Source of the DNA: Conyzicola lurida
Lineage (GTDB): Bacteria; Actinomycetota; Actinomycetes; Actinomycetales; Microbacteriaceae
DNA length: 64,000 nucleotides
Direction: 5' to 3'
Assembly: GCF_014204935.1 (NCBI RefSeq)
Contig: NZ_JACHMJ010000001.1
Span: 2,604,001 to 2,668,000 of the forward strand
Shown here: positions 50,060-58,804 of the stretch, one piece after another
Layout of the letters: the number at the start of each line of letters is the position of its first letter
Numbering within the stretch: position 1 is the stretch's first letter
Translations under genes and position numbers: made by a program
The notes under the pieces: model-generated
What the model saw: the letters and a program-made list of their open reading frames with translations, nothing else
Told to the model about the DNA's origin: nothing
The model's database searches: none

Positions 50060-51339
50060 GCTGCTCCCCCGTTCGCGAACGGACCGCGCGGGCGGTCGCT
50101 CAGCACGGACCGCGCCGTCGTTTCGGCCTTCGGCCAGCGGATGGAGATCACGGTGCCCTCGTTGACTGCCGAGTCGATCTCGACCGAGCCGCCCGCGTTG
50201 GTCACGCGCTCGACGATCGAGACGCGGAGGCCCATCCGCTCCGACGGCAGGTCGACGAACGAGAAGCCGACGCCGGTGTCGCCGACCTCGACCTCGATGC
50301 CGTCGGGGTCGACCCCGCGGATGGTGAGCCAGCGGGTCACCCGCGGGTCCTGGCCGGCGTGCTGGAGGCTGTTGACCATCGCCTGCACCGCGGCCGAGTA
50401 GACCGCCTCGGCGGACTGCAGCGGCATCGACTGGGAGGAGACCTCGCGCGTGCGCACCTCGAAGGGGGCGCTCATGCTCGCGGCCGCCTCGGACACGCGT
50501 CGCAGCACGGAGGAGAGCTTGACCGTCCCGCCGTCGTCGGGGTTCACGAGGGCGGCGTCGCGCAGGTGGCCAATGGCGTTCGCGGCCATGGTCGAGGCGA
50601 TGCGCTTGGCCTCGGGCGTGTAGGCACGCGCCGCGGAGAGGAAGGTGGTGAGGACGCTGTCGTGCACGATGGCGTCGACCTGGACGCGCTCGATCTCGGT
50701 CGCGTGCGCGTGCACGGCGAGCGAGTAGCGGTCGAGCGCGGCGGACTGTGCGACATCCACCGCCGCAGCAGCCTGCCGCAGCAGGGCGATGATCAGCACG
50801 ACCGCTCCGCCGATGAGGATCGCGTAGACCGTCTCGAGCGTCGCGTCGAGCGGACGCACGCCGCCGCCGGCCGGGGTGAGCCGGATCAGGCCGTAGATCG
50901 TCGGAACGGTGACGAGGTAGATCGTGGCGACCGGGAGCGAGAACCCGACCGTCGCCGTCGCCGTGGCGAGCGTGAGCAGGAACGACGTCCAGTAGATGCT
51001 GCCGTCGCTGCTGCCGGGATCGGTGACGGCGAGCGGCCAGGTCGCCAGCACCACGAGGAAGAGCACACTCGACACGAGGTTGCTCACCACGACCCAGCGC
51101 TGGGCGAGCGCCGAGATCAGGATCACCACGTAGCTCGCGTACAGGGCGGGCACCACGATGGCGCCCCACACGGGGTTCGAGTCGCCGATCTGGCTGAACA
51201 GCACCGGCAGCGTCTGCAGGCCGAAGACGAGGGCGAAGGCCGCGACGAGTCGCGAGATCAACCCGTCGATCTGCAGACGGCTGATCGGGCTGCGTTTGCC
51301 GGCCGGGACGGTGCGGACGGGCGGACCGCTAGTGGCCAT
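50056..51339 (-). CDS. NarL-type sensor histidine kinase
   Basis: 427 residues from the ATG at 51339. Six hydrophobic helices (about residues 28-200) form a membrane sensor without a large outer domain. The HisKA_3 dimerisation helix has VDAIVHDSVLTTFLSAA with the phosphoacceptor histidine in the H-D motif. The ATPase domain shows AVQAMVNSLQHAG (N box) and VEVGDTGVGFSF (G1 box). It should phosphorylate the response regulator encoded just upstream; the two genes overlap by 11 bp. The signal is unknown. The kinase-like gene follows with a 4-bp overlap. Confidence 0.92.
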   Translation of the reverse strand: MATSGPPVRTVPAGKRSPISRLQIDGLISRLVAAFALVFGLQTLPVLFSQIGDSNPVWGAIVVPALYASYVVILISALAQRWVVVSNLVSSVLFLVVLATWPLAVTDPGSSDGSIYWTSFLLTLATATATVGFSLPVATIYLVTVPTIYGLIRLTPAGGGVRPLDATLETVYAILIGGAVVLIIALLRQAAAAVDVAQSAALDRYSLAVHAHATEIERVQVDAIVHDSVLTTFLSAARAYTPEAKRIASTMAANAIGHLRDAALVNPDDGGTVKLSSVLRRVSEAAASMSAPFEVRTREVSSQSMPLQSAEAVYSAAVQAMVNSLQHAGQDPRVTRWLTIRGVDPDGIEVEVGDTGVGFSFVDLPSERMGLRVSIVERVTNAGGSVEIDSAVNEGTVISIRWPKAETTARSVLSDRPRGPFANGGAA

Positions 51340-52033
51340 CGCCGCCATCCGAGTCGAGACCGGGAAGGATGCCGTCTTCCACGGCCCGGCGAAGCAGGTC
51401 GACCTTGGTCGGCGCGGGACGGCCGACCTCGACGTACTTGACTCGGATTCGATCGAGGTATTCGCGCGCCGTCGAGTAGCTGATGCCCAACTGCTGCGCG
51501 GCGAGTTTGAGCGGGAGGCCGGAGGCGTAGAGGTGCAGGATCTCGCGCTCGCGTCTGCCGAGTTCGGCGCGGGCGAAGTCGCCGTCGGCGTCGATGGCCG
51601 TGGCCCACTCGAGGTTGTTGAGCACCTCGCCGCGCGCGACGCTGGCGGCGGCGGCGATGACGGTGCGGGTGGCGGAGGACTTGGGGATGACGCCGGCGGC
51701 TCCCGCGGCGAGCGCCTCGCGCACGAGCGCGACGCGGTCGGCGATCGAGTGCACCAGCACGGCCGAGCCGAGGGCCTGCACCTGCTTGACGTTCTCCGTG
51801 ACGCTGGAACCGTCGCCGAGCGACAGGTCGAGCACAACGACATCGCACTCGCGGCCGTCGAGGCCGGACACCAGTTCGCGCACCGACGCCGCAGCGATCA
51901 GGAACTCGAAGCCCTCGCCGAGAAAGGCGGCCTTGAGCCCGAGACGAACCGACTCGTGGTCGTCGACGACGGCGACGCGCACCGGCGCGACAACCCCCGT
52001 TTCACCCGAAGAGTAAGGCCCTGACTGCACCAT
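51329..52033 (-). CDS. NarL/FixJ-family response regulator (LuxR-type HTH)
   Basis: 234 residues from the ATG at 52033. The frame also permits a TTG at 52036, and a later GTG would still keep the domain. The receiver has the acidic pair VVDDHESVRLGLK, the phosphorylated aspartate in VVVLDLSLGDGSS and the lysine in GVIPKSS. The C-terminal LuxR helix-turn-helix reads GRREREILHLYASGLPLKLA, then QQLGISYSTAREYLDRIRVK. It should bind promoters after phosphorylation by the kinase downstream. The regulon is not visible. The 105-bp upstream gap has a small GTCTCA/TGAGAC dyad at 52091-52105. Confidence 0.93.
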   Translation of the reverse strand: MVQSGPYSSGETGVVAPVRVAVVDDHESVRLGLKAAFLGEGFEFLIAAASVRELVSGLDGRECDVVVLDLSLGDGSSVTENVKQVQALGSAVLVHSIADRVALVREALAAGAAGVIPKSSATRTVIAAAASVARGEVLNNLEWATAIDADGDFARAELGRREREILHLYASGLPLKLAAQQLGISYSTAREYLDRIRVKYVEVGRPAPTKVDLLRRAVEDGILPGLDSDGGDGH

Positions 52034-52138
52034 CAAAATCCTGTCTGCACCGAAAAAGCAACCGCCTGGACGCGAATTGCCAAGGTAATAGTCTCACGAT
52101 GAGACAGGCTCCCGTGCGAGAGACGCGCGCACCAGTAT

Positions 52139-53377
52139 TCAGCGTCTTGTCAGTGTGGCCACAGCTTCGACGTGGTGCGTGTGCGGGAACAGGTCGAACG
52201 CGCGCAGAGCCGTGAGATCGTAGCCGCGGTCGGCGAACAGGCCGATATCGCGGGCCAGCGCCACCGGGTCGCAGGCGACGTAGACGATCTGTGCGGGCTG
52301 CAGGCCGCCGATGCTCTGCACGACCTGCTTGCCGGCTCCCGAGCGGGGCGGGTCGAGCACGATCGTCGAGGCCCGCAGGCGGGCACGGTCGTGGGAGTTG
52401 GCGGATGACGCGAGCTGGGCGATCCACTTCTCCACGCGTCCGGTCGCCGCTTCGGCGCCGATCCATTCCGAGAGGTTGTGCGAGGCGAAACCGGTCGCGG
52501 CCTTGTCGCTCTCGACGCTGGTGATGCGCGTCGACGAGCCGAACCGGTCGGCGACGGCCGCGGCGAGCAGTCCGACGCCGCCGTAGAGGTCGAGGTTGTG
52601 GGCGCGCGGGTCGAAGAGCTCGCCGTCGATCGCCTCCTGCACCGCGCTGGTGAGGGTCTGGGCGGCGTGCGTGTGCACCTGCCAGAAACCGGTGTCGGCG
52701 AGGCGGAACTCGCGCTCGCCCACGTACTCGGTGATCGTGGTCGGCTTCTGCTGGCCGACGATGAGTCGGGCGCCTCCCGTTCCGGCCTGCACGATGTCGA
52801 CGTGCTCCTCGCCGACGAAGCGGGCGGCGAGCGGGGCCGCCTCCTGGATCGCGGCGGTCGCGAGCGGCAGCTCGGTGACCGGGATCACCCGGTGCGAGCG
52901 CGCGGCGTACGGGCCGGGGCGGCCGGACGCGTCGACGTGCAGGCGTACCCGGGTGCGCCATCCGGTGCCGTCGGGGTCGCCCGGCAGTTCCTCGACGGTC
53001 ACGCCGGTTGCGACATCCGATTCGAGTTTGGCAAATCTTTTCAGCGAGTCGACGACGACCTGGCGCTTGAGTTCGCGCTGGTGGGCGGGGACGATGTGCC
53101 CGAACTCGGCACCGCCCGCGCGGTCTTCCGGCTTGCGTGCCACGCTCGCGGACGACCAGACGTGCATCTGGCGGTGTTCGCTCGGCTCGATGACCGAGAG
53201 CGTGTCGGCGCGCCAGAACGAGCTCTTGGAGTCTTCGGTGACGCGGGCGAGCACGCGCTCCCCGGGGATGGCGTCGCCGACGAAAATGACGCGCCCCTCG
53301 TGCCGCGCGACGGAGATACCGCCGTGCGCGATGTTGGTAACGTCGAGCTCTAGTTGTTGTCCCTGCGATTCAGCCAT
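52139..53377 (-). CDS. TrmA/RumA-family RNA (uracil-5-)-methyltransferase
   Basis: 412 residues. A TRAM-like RNA-binding domain is at the N-terminus (DVTNIAHGGISVARHEGRVI, FVGDAIPGERV). The SAM domain shows DLYGGVGLLAAAVADRF, STIVLDPPRSGAGKQVV and the nucleophile cysteine in VYVACDPVALARD, with the closing FDLFPHTHHVEAVATL motif. These define the TrmA/RumA/RlmCD group, which puts a methyl group at C5 of uridine in tRNA or 23S rRNA. The iron-sulfur cysteines of RumA are not evident. Which RNA is modified is uncertain. It faces maf across only 21 bp between start codons. Confidence 0.92.
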   Translation of the reverse strand: MAESQGQQLELDVTNIAHGGISVARHEGRVIFVGDAIPGERVLARVTEDSKSSFWRADTLSVIEPSEHRQMHVWSSASVARKPEDRAGGAEFGHIVPAHQRELKRQVVVDSLKRFAKLESDVATGVTVEELPGDPDGTGWRTRVRLHVDASGRPGPYAARSHRVIPVTELPLATAAIQEAAPLAARFVGEEHVDIVQAGTGGARLIVGQQKPTTITEYVGEREFRLADTGFWQVHTHAAQTLTSAVQEAIDGELFDPRAHNLDLYGGVGLLAAAVADRFGSSTRITSVESDKAATGFASHNLSEWIGAEAATGRVEKWIAQLASSANSHDRARLRASTIVLDPPRSGAGKQVVQSIGGLQPAQIVYVACDPVALARDIGLFADRGYDLTALRAFDLFPHTHHVEAVATLTRR

Positions 53378-53398
53378 CCCCCGAGTTTAGGAGTGACC

Positions 53399-54049
53399 GT
53401 GCGTCTCTACCTCGCGTCGACCTCTCCCGCCCGGCTCGCGACGCTGCGCGCGGTGGGTGTCGAGCCGATCCTGCTCCCCTCTTTCGTGGACGAGGATGCC
53501 GCAGTGGCCGCCGCCCCGCCGACCACGCCCGAGGAGACGGTGCTGTTGCTCGCACGGCTCAAGGCCGAGGCCGTGGTGGGCCGCATGCTCGAGTCGCCCG
53601 ATTCGGAGATGAGCGCCCCGATCGACGGGTTCATCCTCGGCGGCGACTCGATGTTCGAGCTCGACGGGGTGGTCTACGGCAAGCCGCACCTGCCCGAGAT
53701 CGCGATCAAACGCTGGAAGCTGCAGCGCGGCCGGGAGGGGCAGCTGCACTCGGGCCACTGGCTCATCGACCACCGCGGCGGACAGGTCGGCGGCGCGACC
53801 GGCGCCGTGTCGACGTCGACCGTTCGGTTCGCGTCCGACATCAGCGACGCCGAGATCGACGCGTACGTCGCCACCGGCGAGCCGCTGCAGGTGGCCGGCG
53901 CGTTCACGATCGACAGCCTCGGGGCACCGTTCATCGCCGAGGTGCGGGGCGATCCGCACTCCGTCGTCGGGCTGTCGGTGGCGCTCGTGCGGCAGCTGCT
54001 GCTGGAGTTCGACGTGCCGTGGCACAGCCTGTGGAACCGCCAGTTGTAG
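53399..54049 (+). CDS. maf: Maf-family nucleoside triphosphate pyrophosphatase
   Basis: 216 residues from a GTG at 53399 (AGGAG 5 bases upstream); GTG at 53393 is an alternative. The Maf signature YLASTSPARLATLRAVGV opens the protein. GFILGGDSMFELDGVVYGKP gives the acidic and lysine active-site positions, and TVRFASDISDAEIDAYVATGEPL and GAFTIDS follow. Maf enzymes hydrolyse non-canonical or pyrimidine nucleotides to monophosphates. It belongs to the conserved actinobacterial order accD-accE-maf-accA. Here two extra transcription units separate it from accE. accA follows after 80 bp. Confidence 0.94.
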   Translation: MRLYLASTSPARLATLRAVGVEPILLPSFVDEDAAVAAAPPTTPEETVLLLARLKAEAVVGRMLESPDSEMSAPIDGFILGGDSMFELDGVVYGKPHLPEIAIKRWKLQRGREGQLHSGHWLIDHRGGQVGGATGAVSTSTVRFASDISDAEIDAYVATGEPLQVAGAFTIDSLGAPFIAEVRGDPHSVVGLSVALVRQLLLEFDVPWHSLWNRQL

Positions 54050-54129
54050 GCACTCTCCGTGACGACACGGTCATTCTTGTGGAGACCAACCAAATTGAAG
54101 GGGCCTCGCTCCCCCTAAGCTGGTGAACT

Positions 54130-55878
54130 ATGGCTCGTATCTCCAAGGTTCTGATCGCTAACCGCGGAGAGATCGCTGTACGCGTGATCCGTGCCGCCAA
54201 AGACTCCGGCATCGCCTCGGTCGCCGTGTACGCCGACCAGGACAGGGACGCCCGGCACGTCAAGCTGGCCGACGAGGCCTACGCGCTCGACGGCACGACC
54301 TCGGCGGACACGTACCTGGTCATCGACAAGATCCTCTCGGTCGCCCGTCGCTCGGGCGCCGACGCGATCCATCCCGGCTACGGCTTCCTCGCCGAGAACG
54401 CCGACTTCGCCCGCGCGGTCATCGCCGCCGGCATCATCTGGATCGGCCCGTCCCCCGACGCGATCGAGAAGCTCGGCGACAAGGTATCCGCGCGCCACAT
54501 CGCCGAGAAGGTCGGAGCGCCCCTGGCGCCCGGCACGCTCAACCCCGTCTCCGGCGCGCAGGAGGTGCTCGACTTCGTCGACGTGCACGGACTGCCGGTC
54601 GCCATCAAGGCGGCGTTCGGCGGCGGCGGCCGCGGCCTCAAGGTCGCCCGCACCCGCGAAGAAGTGCCCGAACTGTTCGAGTCGGCGACCCGCGAGGCGA
54701 TCGCCGCCTTCGGCCGCGGCGAGTGCTTCGTCGAGAAATACCTCGACGAGCCGCGCCACGTCGAGACCCAGTGCCTCGCCGACGCCCACGGCAACGTCGT
54801 CGTGATCTCCACCCGCGACTGCTCGCTGCAGCGTCGCCACCAGAAGCTCGTCGAAGAGGCGCCGGCCCCGTTCCTCACGGTGGCGCAGAACGCCGAGCTG
54901 TACGCCTCGTCGAAGGCGATCCTCAAGGAGGTCGGCTACCTCGGTGCCGGCACCTGCGAGTTCCTCGTCGCCAAGGACGGCACGATCTCGTTCCTCGAGG
55001 TGAACACCCGCTTGCAGGTCGAACACCCCGTCTCCGAAGAGGTCACGGGCATCGACCTGGTGCGCGAGCAGTTCCGCATCGCCGAGGGCGGCGTGCTCGA
55101 CTACGAGGACCCGATCCCGCAGGGCCACTCGTTCGAGTTCCGAATCAACGGCGAAGACCCCGGACTGAACTTCATGCCAGCACCGGGCCCGGTCAACGTG
55201 CTGCGCTTCCCCGGCGGTCCCGGCGTGCGCGTCGACTCCGGCGTCACCACGGGCGACGTCATCAGCGGCGCGTTCGACTCGCTGCTCGCCAAGCTCATCG
55301 TCACCGGCGCGACCCGCGAGGACGCCCTCGAGCGCTCGCGCCGTGCCCTCGACGAGTTCGAGGTCGCCGGTCTTCCGACCGTGCTGCCGTTCCACCGCAA
55401 GATCGTGCGCGACCCCGCCTTCACGTCCTCGCCGTTCTCGATCTACACCCGCTGGATCGAGACCGACTTCGACAACGACATCGAGCCGTGGAGCGGATCG
55501 CTGCAGGACACCGCAGCGGCCTCCACCCGCCACAACGTGGTCGTCGAGGTCGACGGCAAGCGCATCGAGGTATCGCTGCCCACCAAGCTCCTCCCCTCCA
55601 CCGGCTCCGTCTCGGCCGCCGTCGCCCCCAAGCGCCGCGGCGCCGGATCGGTCTCCACCGTCACGGGCGACAGCGTCAAGGCGCCGATGCAGGCCACCAT
55701 CGTCAAGCTCGCGGTCGCGGATGGCGACGTGGTCGTCAAGGGCGACCTCATCCTCGTGCTCGAGGCGATGAAGATGGAACAGCCCATCGTCGCGCACAAG
55801 GACGGCACCGTCTCGTCCCTGAACGCCGCGGTCGGCACCACGGTCTCCTCGGGCCACGTGCTGCTGGCCATCGGCTAG
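54130..55878 (+). CDS. accA: Acyl-CoA carboxylase alpha subunit: biotin carboxylase plus BCCP
   Basis: 582 residues. The biotin carboxylase part (1-450) has [43 protein letters not shown] in the ATP loop, and [18 protein letters not shown]. The C-terminal BCCP domain carries the biotin site EAMKMEQ with Lys548. This is the actinobacterial AccA3-type fusion. It charges biotin with CO2 and works with AccD and AccE. BirA, encoded 11 kb away, should attach the biotin. After the stop is a 21-bp near-perfect palindrome (55921-55941) that may terminate transcription. Confidence 0.96.
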   Translation: MARISKVLIANRGEIAVRVIRAAKDSGIASVAVYADQDRDARHVKLADEAYALDGTTSADTYLVIDKILSVARRSGADAIHPGYGFLAENADFARAVIAAGIIWIGPSPDAIEKLGDKVSARHIAEKVGAPLAPGTLNPVSGAQEVLDFVDVHGLPVAIKAAFGGGGRGLKVARTREEVPELFESATREAIAAFGRGECFVEKYLDEPRHVETQCLADAHGNVVVISTRDCSLQRRHQKLVEEAPAPFLTVAQNAELYASSKAILKEVGYLGAGTCEFLVAKDGTISFLEVNTRLQVEHPVSEEVTGIDLVREQFRIAEGGVLDYEDPIPQGHSFEFRINGEDPGLNFMPAPGPVNVLRFPGGPGVRVDSGVTTGDVISGAFDSLLAKLIVTGATREDALERSRRALDEFEVAGLPTVLPFHRKIVRDPAFTSSPFSIYTRWIETDFDNDIEPWSGSLQDTAAASTRHNVVVEVDGKRIEVSLPTKLLPSTGSVSAAVAPKRRGAGSVSTVTGDSVKAPMQATIVKLAVADGDVVVKGDLILVLEAMKMEQPIVAHKDGTVSSLNAAVGTTVSSGHVLLAIG

Positions 55879-55925
55879 CGCGCCCGGCTGCGCTACCCCG
55901 CCGCCTCGCGCGGTGTTGTTCGACG

Positions 55926-55957
55926 ACGCTGAGCGTCGTCGTGCCCGCTGAGGTTTG
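55926..55957 (+). repeat. 32-bp direct repeat, left copy
   Basis: Starts ACGCTGAGCG and ends AGGTTTG. It matches 57077-57108 at 27 of 32 positions in the same orientation. It overlaps the palindrome CGACGACGCT-G-AGCGTCGTCG at 55921-55941. A third, shorter partial copy (GACGACGCTGAGCGCCG) lies near 57205. The two full copies flank the 321-residue gene. Confidence 0.65.
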
Positions 55958-56010
55958 ACGCGGGCGCGCTGCGCTTTGTCGCGCTCGCTGGTGTTCGTAC
56001 CTCAGCGCTC

Positions 56011-56022
56011 GTGACAAACCTC
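56011..56022 (+). repeat. 12-bp inverted repeat, left arm
   Basis: GTGACAAACCTC is the exact reverse complement of GAGGTTTGTCAC at 57144-57155. It ends 2 bases from the stop codon of the 321-residue gene. Confidence 0.65.
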
Positions 56023-56024
56023 AG

Positions 56025-56990
56025 CTAGCGGAGGCCGGCCGCCGCGAGGTGGTCGCGCAGGTGCGGGAGGGACTGCGCGACATCCCAGCCCCACCGTGTG
56101 ACCGACGTGTCGAGTGCACGGAGCCTGTCCTCCCGACGTTTTTCCTCCATAACGACCTGCGCGGCAGATTTTCCGGCGGTGTACTCGTCGCGAAGGTACT
56201 TGCCCTGGCCGTCGAACTCGCCGATCAGCCGAAGGTGTGGCCACCAGAAGTCCACATAGCCGATGAGACCCAGCGCGTCGCGGAACGGTGTCTGCAACAG
56301 GGGCATCGGCAGCCCGAGAACGTGGAAACCAACCCTGCTGATCGATTCGCCCGCCGATCCGGATGCCCCGTTCGCGAACGCGCAGACACCGCGCGCGAGT
56401 GCAGCGCCCGGGACCGCGCCGAGCGCCGTCAGCTCGTCGGTGATCGCATCGAGGCCGATGGGCTGACGCGACCGGTATCGGCCGACCGCCCGTTGACCGT
56501 GGAGCGCGCTGTCGGCGAGCGCCACCGCCGGGCCGAAGTCGGCGTGGCGTGCGACATCCGCGACAGTCCGGGCGAGCGTGGTCACGCGCAGCCCGTCGAC
56601 GATCTGCACGTCGGGCCTCTCGCCGACATACGAACGGGCTACCGTCGAGTTTGACCGCCCTCCGCGCGCCCGCACCGAACTGGTCGTGACGCGGTCCGGC
56701 CAGCCGCCGACCATCGGAAGCTGCCACACGGCCGCCGCGGCGAAGCTCGAGAAGATCGGAGGGGTGCGCGCCAGAAGGTGGATGGCGCGGATCTTTGCCA
56801 GGTACGCGTCGTCGGACGCGGCATCCGGGTCGGCGGTCACTGCGGCGCTGTAACGGAAGGCGCCGCGGGTGACCGGAACCAGGATGCCTGTGCGGACCTC
56901 CCGAAGCAGCTCGGATATCCGTCCGCGCGCTCGGACATCTCGCGAAAGCACGAATTCGTCGCGCCACTCGGGCGCCAGAGACTTTGTCAT
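56025..56990 (-). CDS. AbiEi-like / Vsr-fold protein of unknown function, flanked by repeats
   Basis: 321 residues from the ATG at 56990. The longer frame to 57155 runs into repeat DNA. The middle (about residues 60-190) has HLLARTPPIFSSFAAAAVW and DGLRVTTLARTVADVARHAD, a pattern seen in AbiEi-type antitoxin-like proteins. The end resembles the Vsr/DUF559 nuclease-like fold: GYVDFWWPHLRLIGEFDGQGKYLRD, where the D-x-W/E-F-D acids could form a metal site. This architecture is common and multi-copy in Actinobacteria, with unknown role. No toxin gene is adjacent. Direct and inverted repeats surround it, suggesting acquisition as a cassette (inference). It lacks a clear ribosome site. Confidence 0.75.
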   Translation of the reverse strand: MTKSLAPEWRDEFVLSRDVRARGRISELLREVRTGILVPVTRGAFRYSAAVTADPDAASDDAYLAKIRAIHLLARTPPIFSSFAAAAVWQLPMVGGWPDRVTTSSVRARGGRSNSTVARSYVGERPDVQIVDGLRVTTLARTVADVARHADFGPAVALADSALHGQRAVGRYRSRQPIGLDAITDELTALGAVPGAALARGVCAFANGASGSAGESISRVGFHVLGLPMPLLQTPFRDALGLIGYVDFWWPHLRLIGEFDGQGKYLRDEYTAGKSAAQVVMEEKRREDRLRALDTSVTRWGWDVAQSLPHLRDHLAAAGLR

Positions 56991-57076
56991 GCGTCGAGGG
57001 TGGATGCAGAAGCGGCCGTCAGACGCGTCATCCGCAATTCTGTGGACTTCGGCCCGCAACGCTAATTCTGTGGACA

Positions 57077-57108
57077 ACGCTGAGCGCCGTCGCGCGCGCG
57101 CAGGTTTG
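57077..57108 (+). repeat. 32-bp direct repeat, right copy
   Basis: Partner of 55926-55957 (27 of 32 identical). It lies in the 272-bp gap 56991-57262, which otherwise holds G+C-rich simple sequence, the right arm of the 12-bp inverted repeat and a partial third copy near 57205. No ORF or clear promoter motif was recognised in that gap. Confidence 0.65.
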
Positions 57109-57143
57109 CACAGCGCCTCACGCGGCGCCGGAGAGTCGGCGCG

Positions 57144-57155
57144 GAGGTTTGTCAC
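57144..57155 (+). repeat. 12-bp inverted repeat, right arm
   Basis: GAGGTTTGTCAC, exact reverse complement of 56011-56022. The pair encloses the whole 321-residue gene and its upstream region. Confidence 0.65.
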
Positions 57156-57262
57156 CTACGCGCAGGTTCGTGCCACCGCGTGCGCGACAAAACCCCGCGC
57201 GCGCGACGACGCTGAGCGCCGCACTCCCGCGAACGACGACGGGCGCGAAAACGCAGCGGGCG

Positions 57263-58699
57263 CTAGTTGACGATGTGCATCGCCCTCGCGGCGTCGGTGA
57301 TGCTGCCGGTGAGAGATGGGTAGACCGAGAAGGCAGAGGCGAGCTGGTCTACGGTGAGGCGGTGCTCGACGGCGAGCGAGAGGGAGGCGATGAGCTCCGA
57401 GGCGTGCGGCGCCACGATCACGCCGCCGATCACCGTGCCGGAACCGGTACGGGCGAACAGCTTCACGAAGCCGTCCTTGATGCCCATCATCTTCGCGCGC
57501 GGGTTCGAGGCCAGGGGCAGCTTGTAGATCTCGCCCTGGGCGATGCCGTCCTCGATCTGCTTCTGCGTCCAGCCGACGGTCGCGATCTCGGGCTGCGTGA
57601 AGATGTTCGACGCCACGTTGCGCAGCTCGGTCGGGTTCACCGCGTCGCCCATCGAGTGGAAGACCGCCGTGCGGCCCTGCATCGAGGCGACGGATGCCAG
57701 GGGCAGCGAGTTGCTGCAGTCCCCGGCCGCGTAGATGGAGGGCACCGAGGTGCGCGCCACCCGGTTCACCCGGATGTGGCCGCTCTCGGTGAGCTGCACC
57801 CCCGCCTCGGACAGGCCGAGGCCCGCCGTGTTCGGGATAGAGCCGACCGCCATCAGGCAGTGGCTGCCCTCGACGACGCGGCCGTCGGACAGGGTGGCGA
57901 CGACGCCGGTCGCGGTCGCGACCACGGAGTCGGCGCGGCTCTTCGAGAGCACGGTCATGCCGTTGCGGGTGAAGACGTCCTCGATCACACGGGCGGCGTC
58001 GGCGTCCTCGCCGGGCAGCACCTGGTCGCGCGACGAGATGAGCGTGACCTTCGAGCCGAGCGCACGGTACGCGGAGGCGAACTCGGCCCCGGTCACGCCC
58101 GAGCCGACGACGATCAGGTGCTCGGGGATCTCGTCGAGCGAGTAGACCTGCGTCCAGGTGAAGATGCGCTTGCCGTCGGGCATCGCCGACTCGAGGAGGC
58201 GGGGCGACGCGCCCACCGAGACGACGAGGGTGTCGGCCTCGATCTCGTCGAAGTCGGTGCGGGTCTTGCCGCGGCCGTTCGAGACGACGACGCGGTTGGG
58301 GCCGTCGAGGCGGCCCTCGCCCTGGATCACGGTGACGCCGGCCTTGATCAGCTGGCTCTTCATGTCCTCGGACTGCTGACGCGCGAGCCGCAGCAGCCGT
58401 GCGTTGACGGCGGCGAGGTTCACCGCGATCTCGGGACGCACGGGGCGCCCGCTCTCGCCGCGGGTGAAGAACTGCACGCCCAGGTCGGCCGCTTCGCCGA
58501 TGGCGTTGGTTGCCTCGGCCGTGGCGATGAGGGTCTTCGACGGCACGACGTCGGTCAGCACGGCCGATCCGCCGACACCGGTGCGCTCGACGAGCGTCAC
58601 CTCCGCGCCGAGCTGCGCTCCCGCGAGGGCGGCTTCGTATCCGCCGGGCCCTCCGCCGAGTACTGCGATGCGCTGCTTGCGTTCGAATTCATAGGCCAT
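57263..58699 (-). CDS. lpdA: NAD(P)H-quinone dehydrogenase, LpdA-type flavoprotein
   Basis: 478 residues from the ATG at 58699. The frame is open upstream but unconserved. The FAD motif IAVLGGGPGGYEAA is near the N-terminus, the NAD(P) motif VVGSGVTGAEFASAY is central, the FAD-ribityl segment is IYAAGDCS, and a pyridine-nucleotide-disulfide dimerisation domain closes the protein. The redox-active CxxxxC of dihydrolipoamide dehydrogenases is absent: the segment reads GGSAVLTDVVPSK. That loss is characteristic of M. tuberculosis LpdA (Rv3303c), which reduces quinones. It is divergent from the purine phosphorylase gene, a neighbourhood also seen in mycobacteria (recalled). Confidence 0.92.
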   Translation of the reverse strand: MAYEFERKQRIAVLGGGPGGYEAALAGAQLGAEVTLVERTGVGGSAVLTDVVPSKTLIATAEATNAIGEAADLGVQFFTRGESGRPVRPEIAVNLAAVNARLLRLARQQSEDMKSQLIKAGVTVIQGEGRLDGPNRVVVSNGRGKTRTDFDEIEADTLVVSVGASPRLLESAMPDGKRIFTWTQVYSLDEIPEHLIVVGSGVTGAEFASAYRALGSKVTLISSRDQVLPGEDADAARVIEDVFTRNGMTVLSKSRADSVVATATGVVATLSDGRVVEGSHCLMAVGSIPNTAGLGLSEAGVQLTESGHIRVNRVARTSVPSIYAAGDCSNSLPLASVASMQGRTAVFHSMGDAVNPTELRNVASNIFTQPEIATVGWTQKQIEDGIAQGEIYKLPLASNPRAKMMGIKDGFVKLFARTGSGTVIGGVIVAPHASELIASLSLAVEHRLTVDQLASAFSVYPSLTGSITDAARAMHIVN

Positions 58700-58804
58700 G
58701 CCTGCAATTCTCCACTGCCGCCACCGCCCGTCCAAACCAATAGCCGCCACCGATAAGAACCATGAGACAGACGGATGCCGCGGCAGCCCCAATAGAGTGG
58801 TGCC

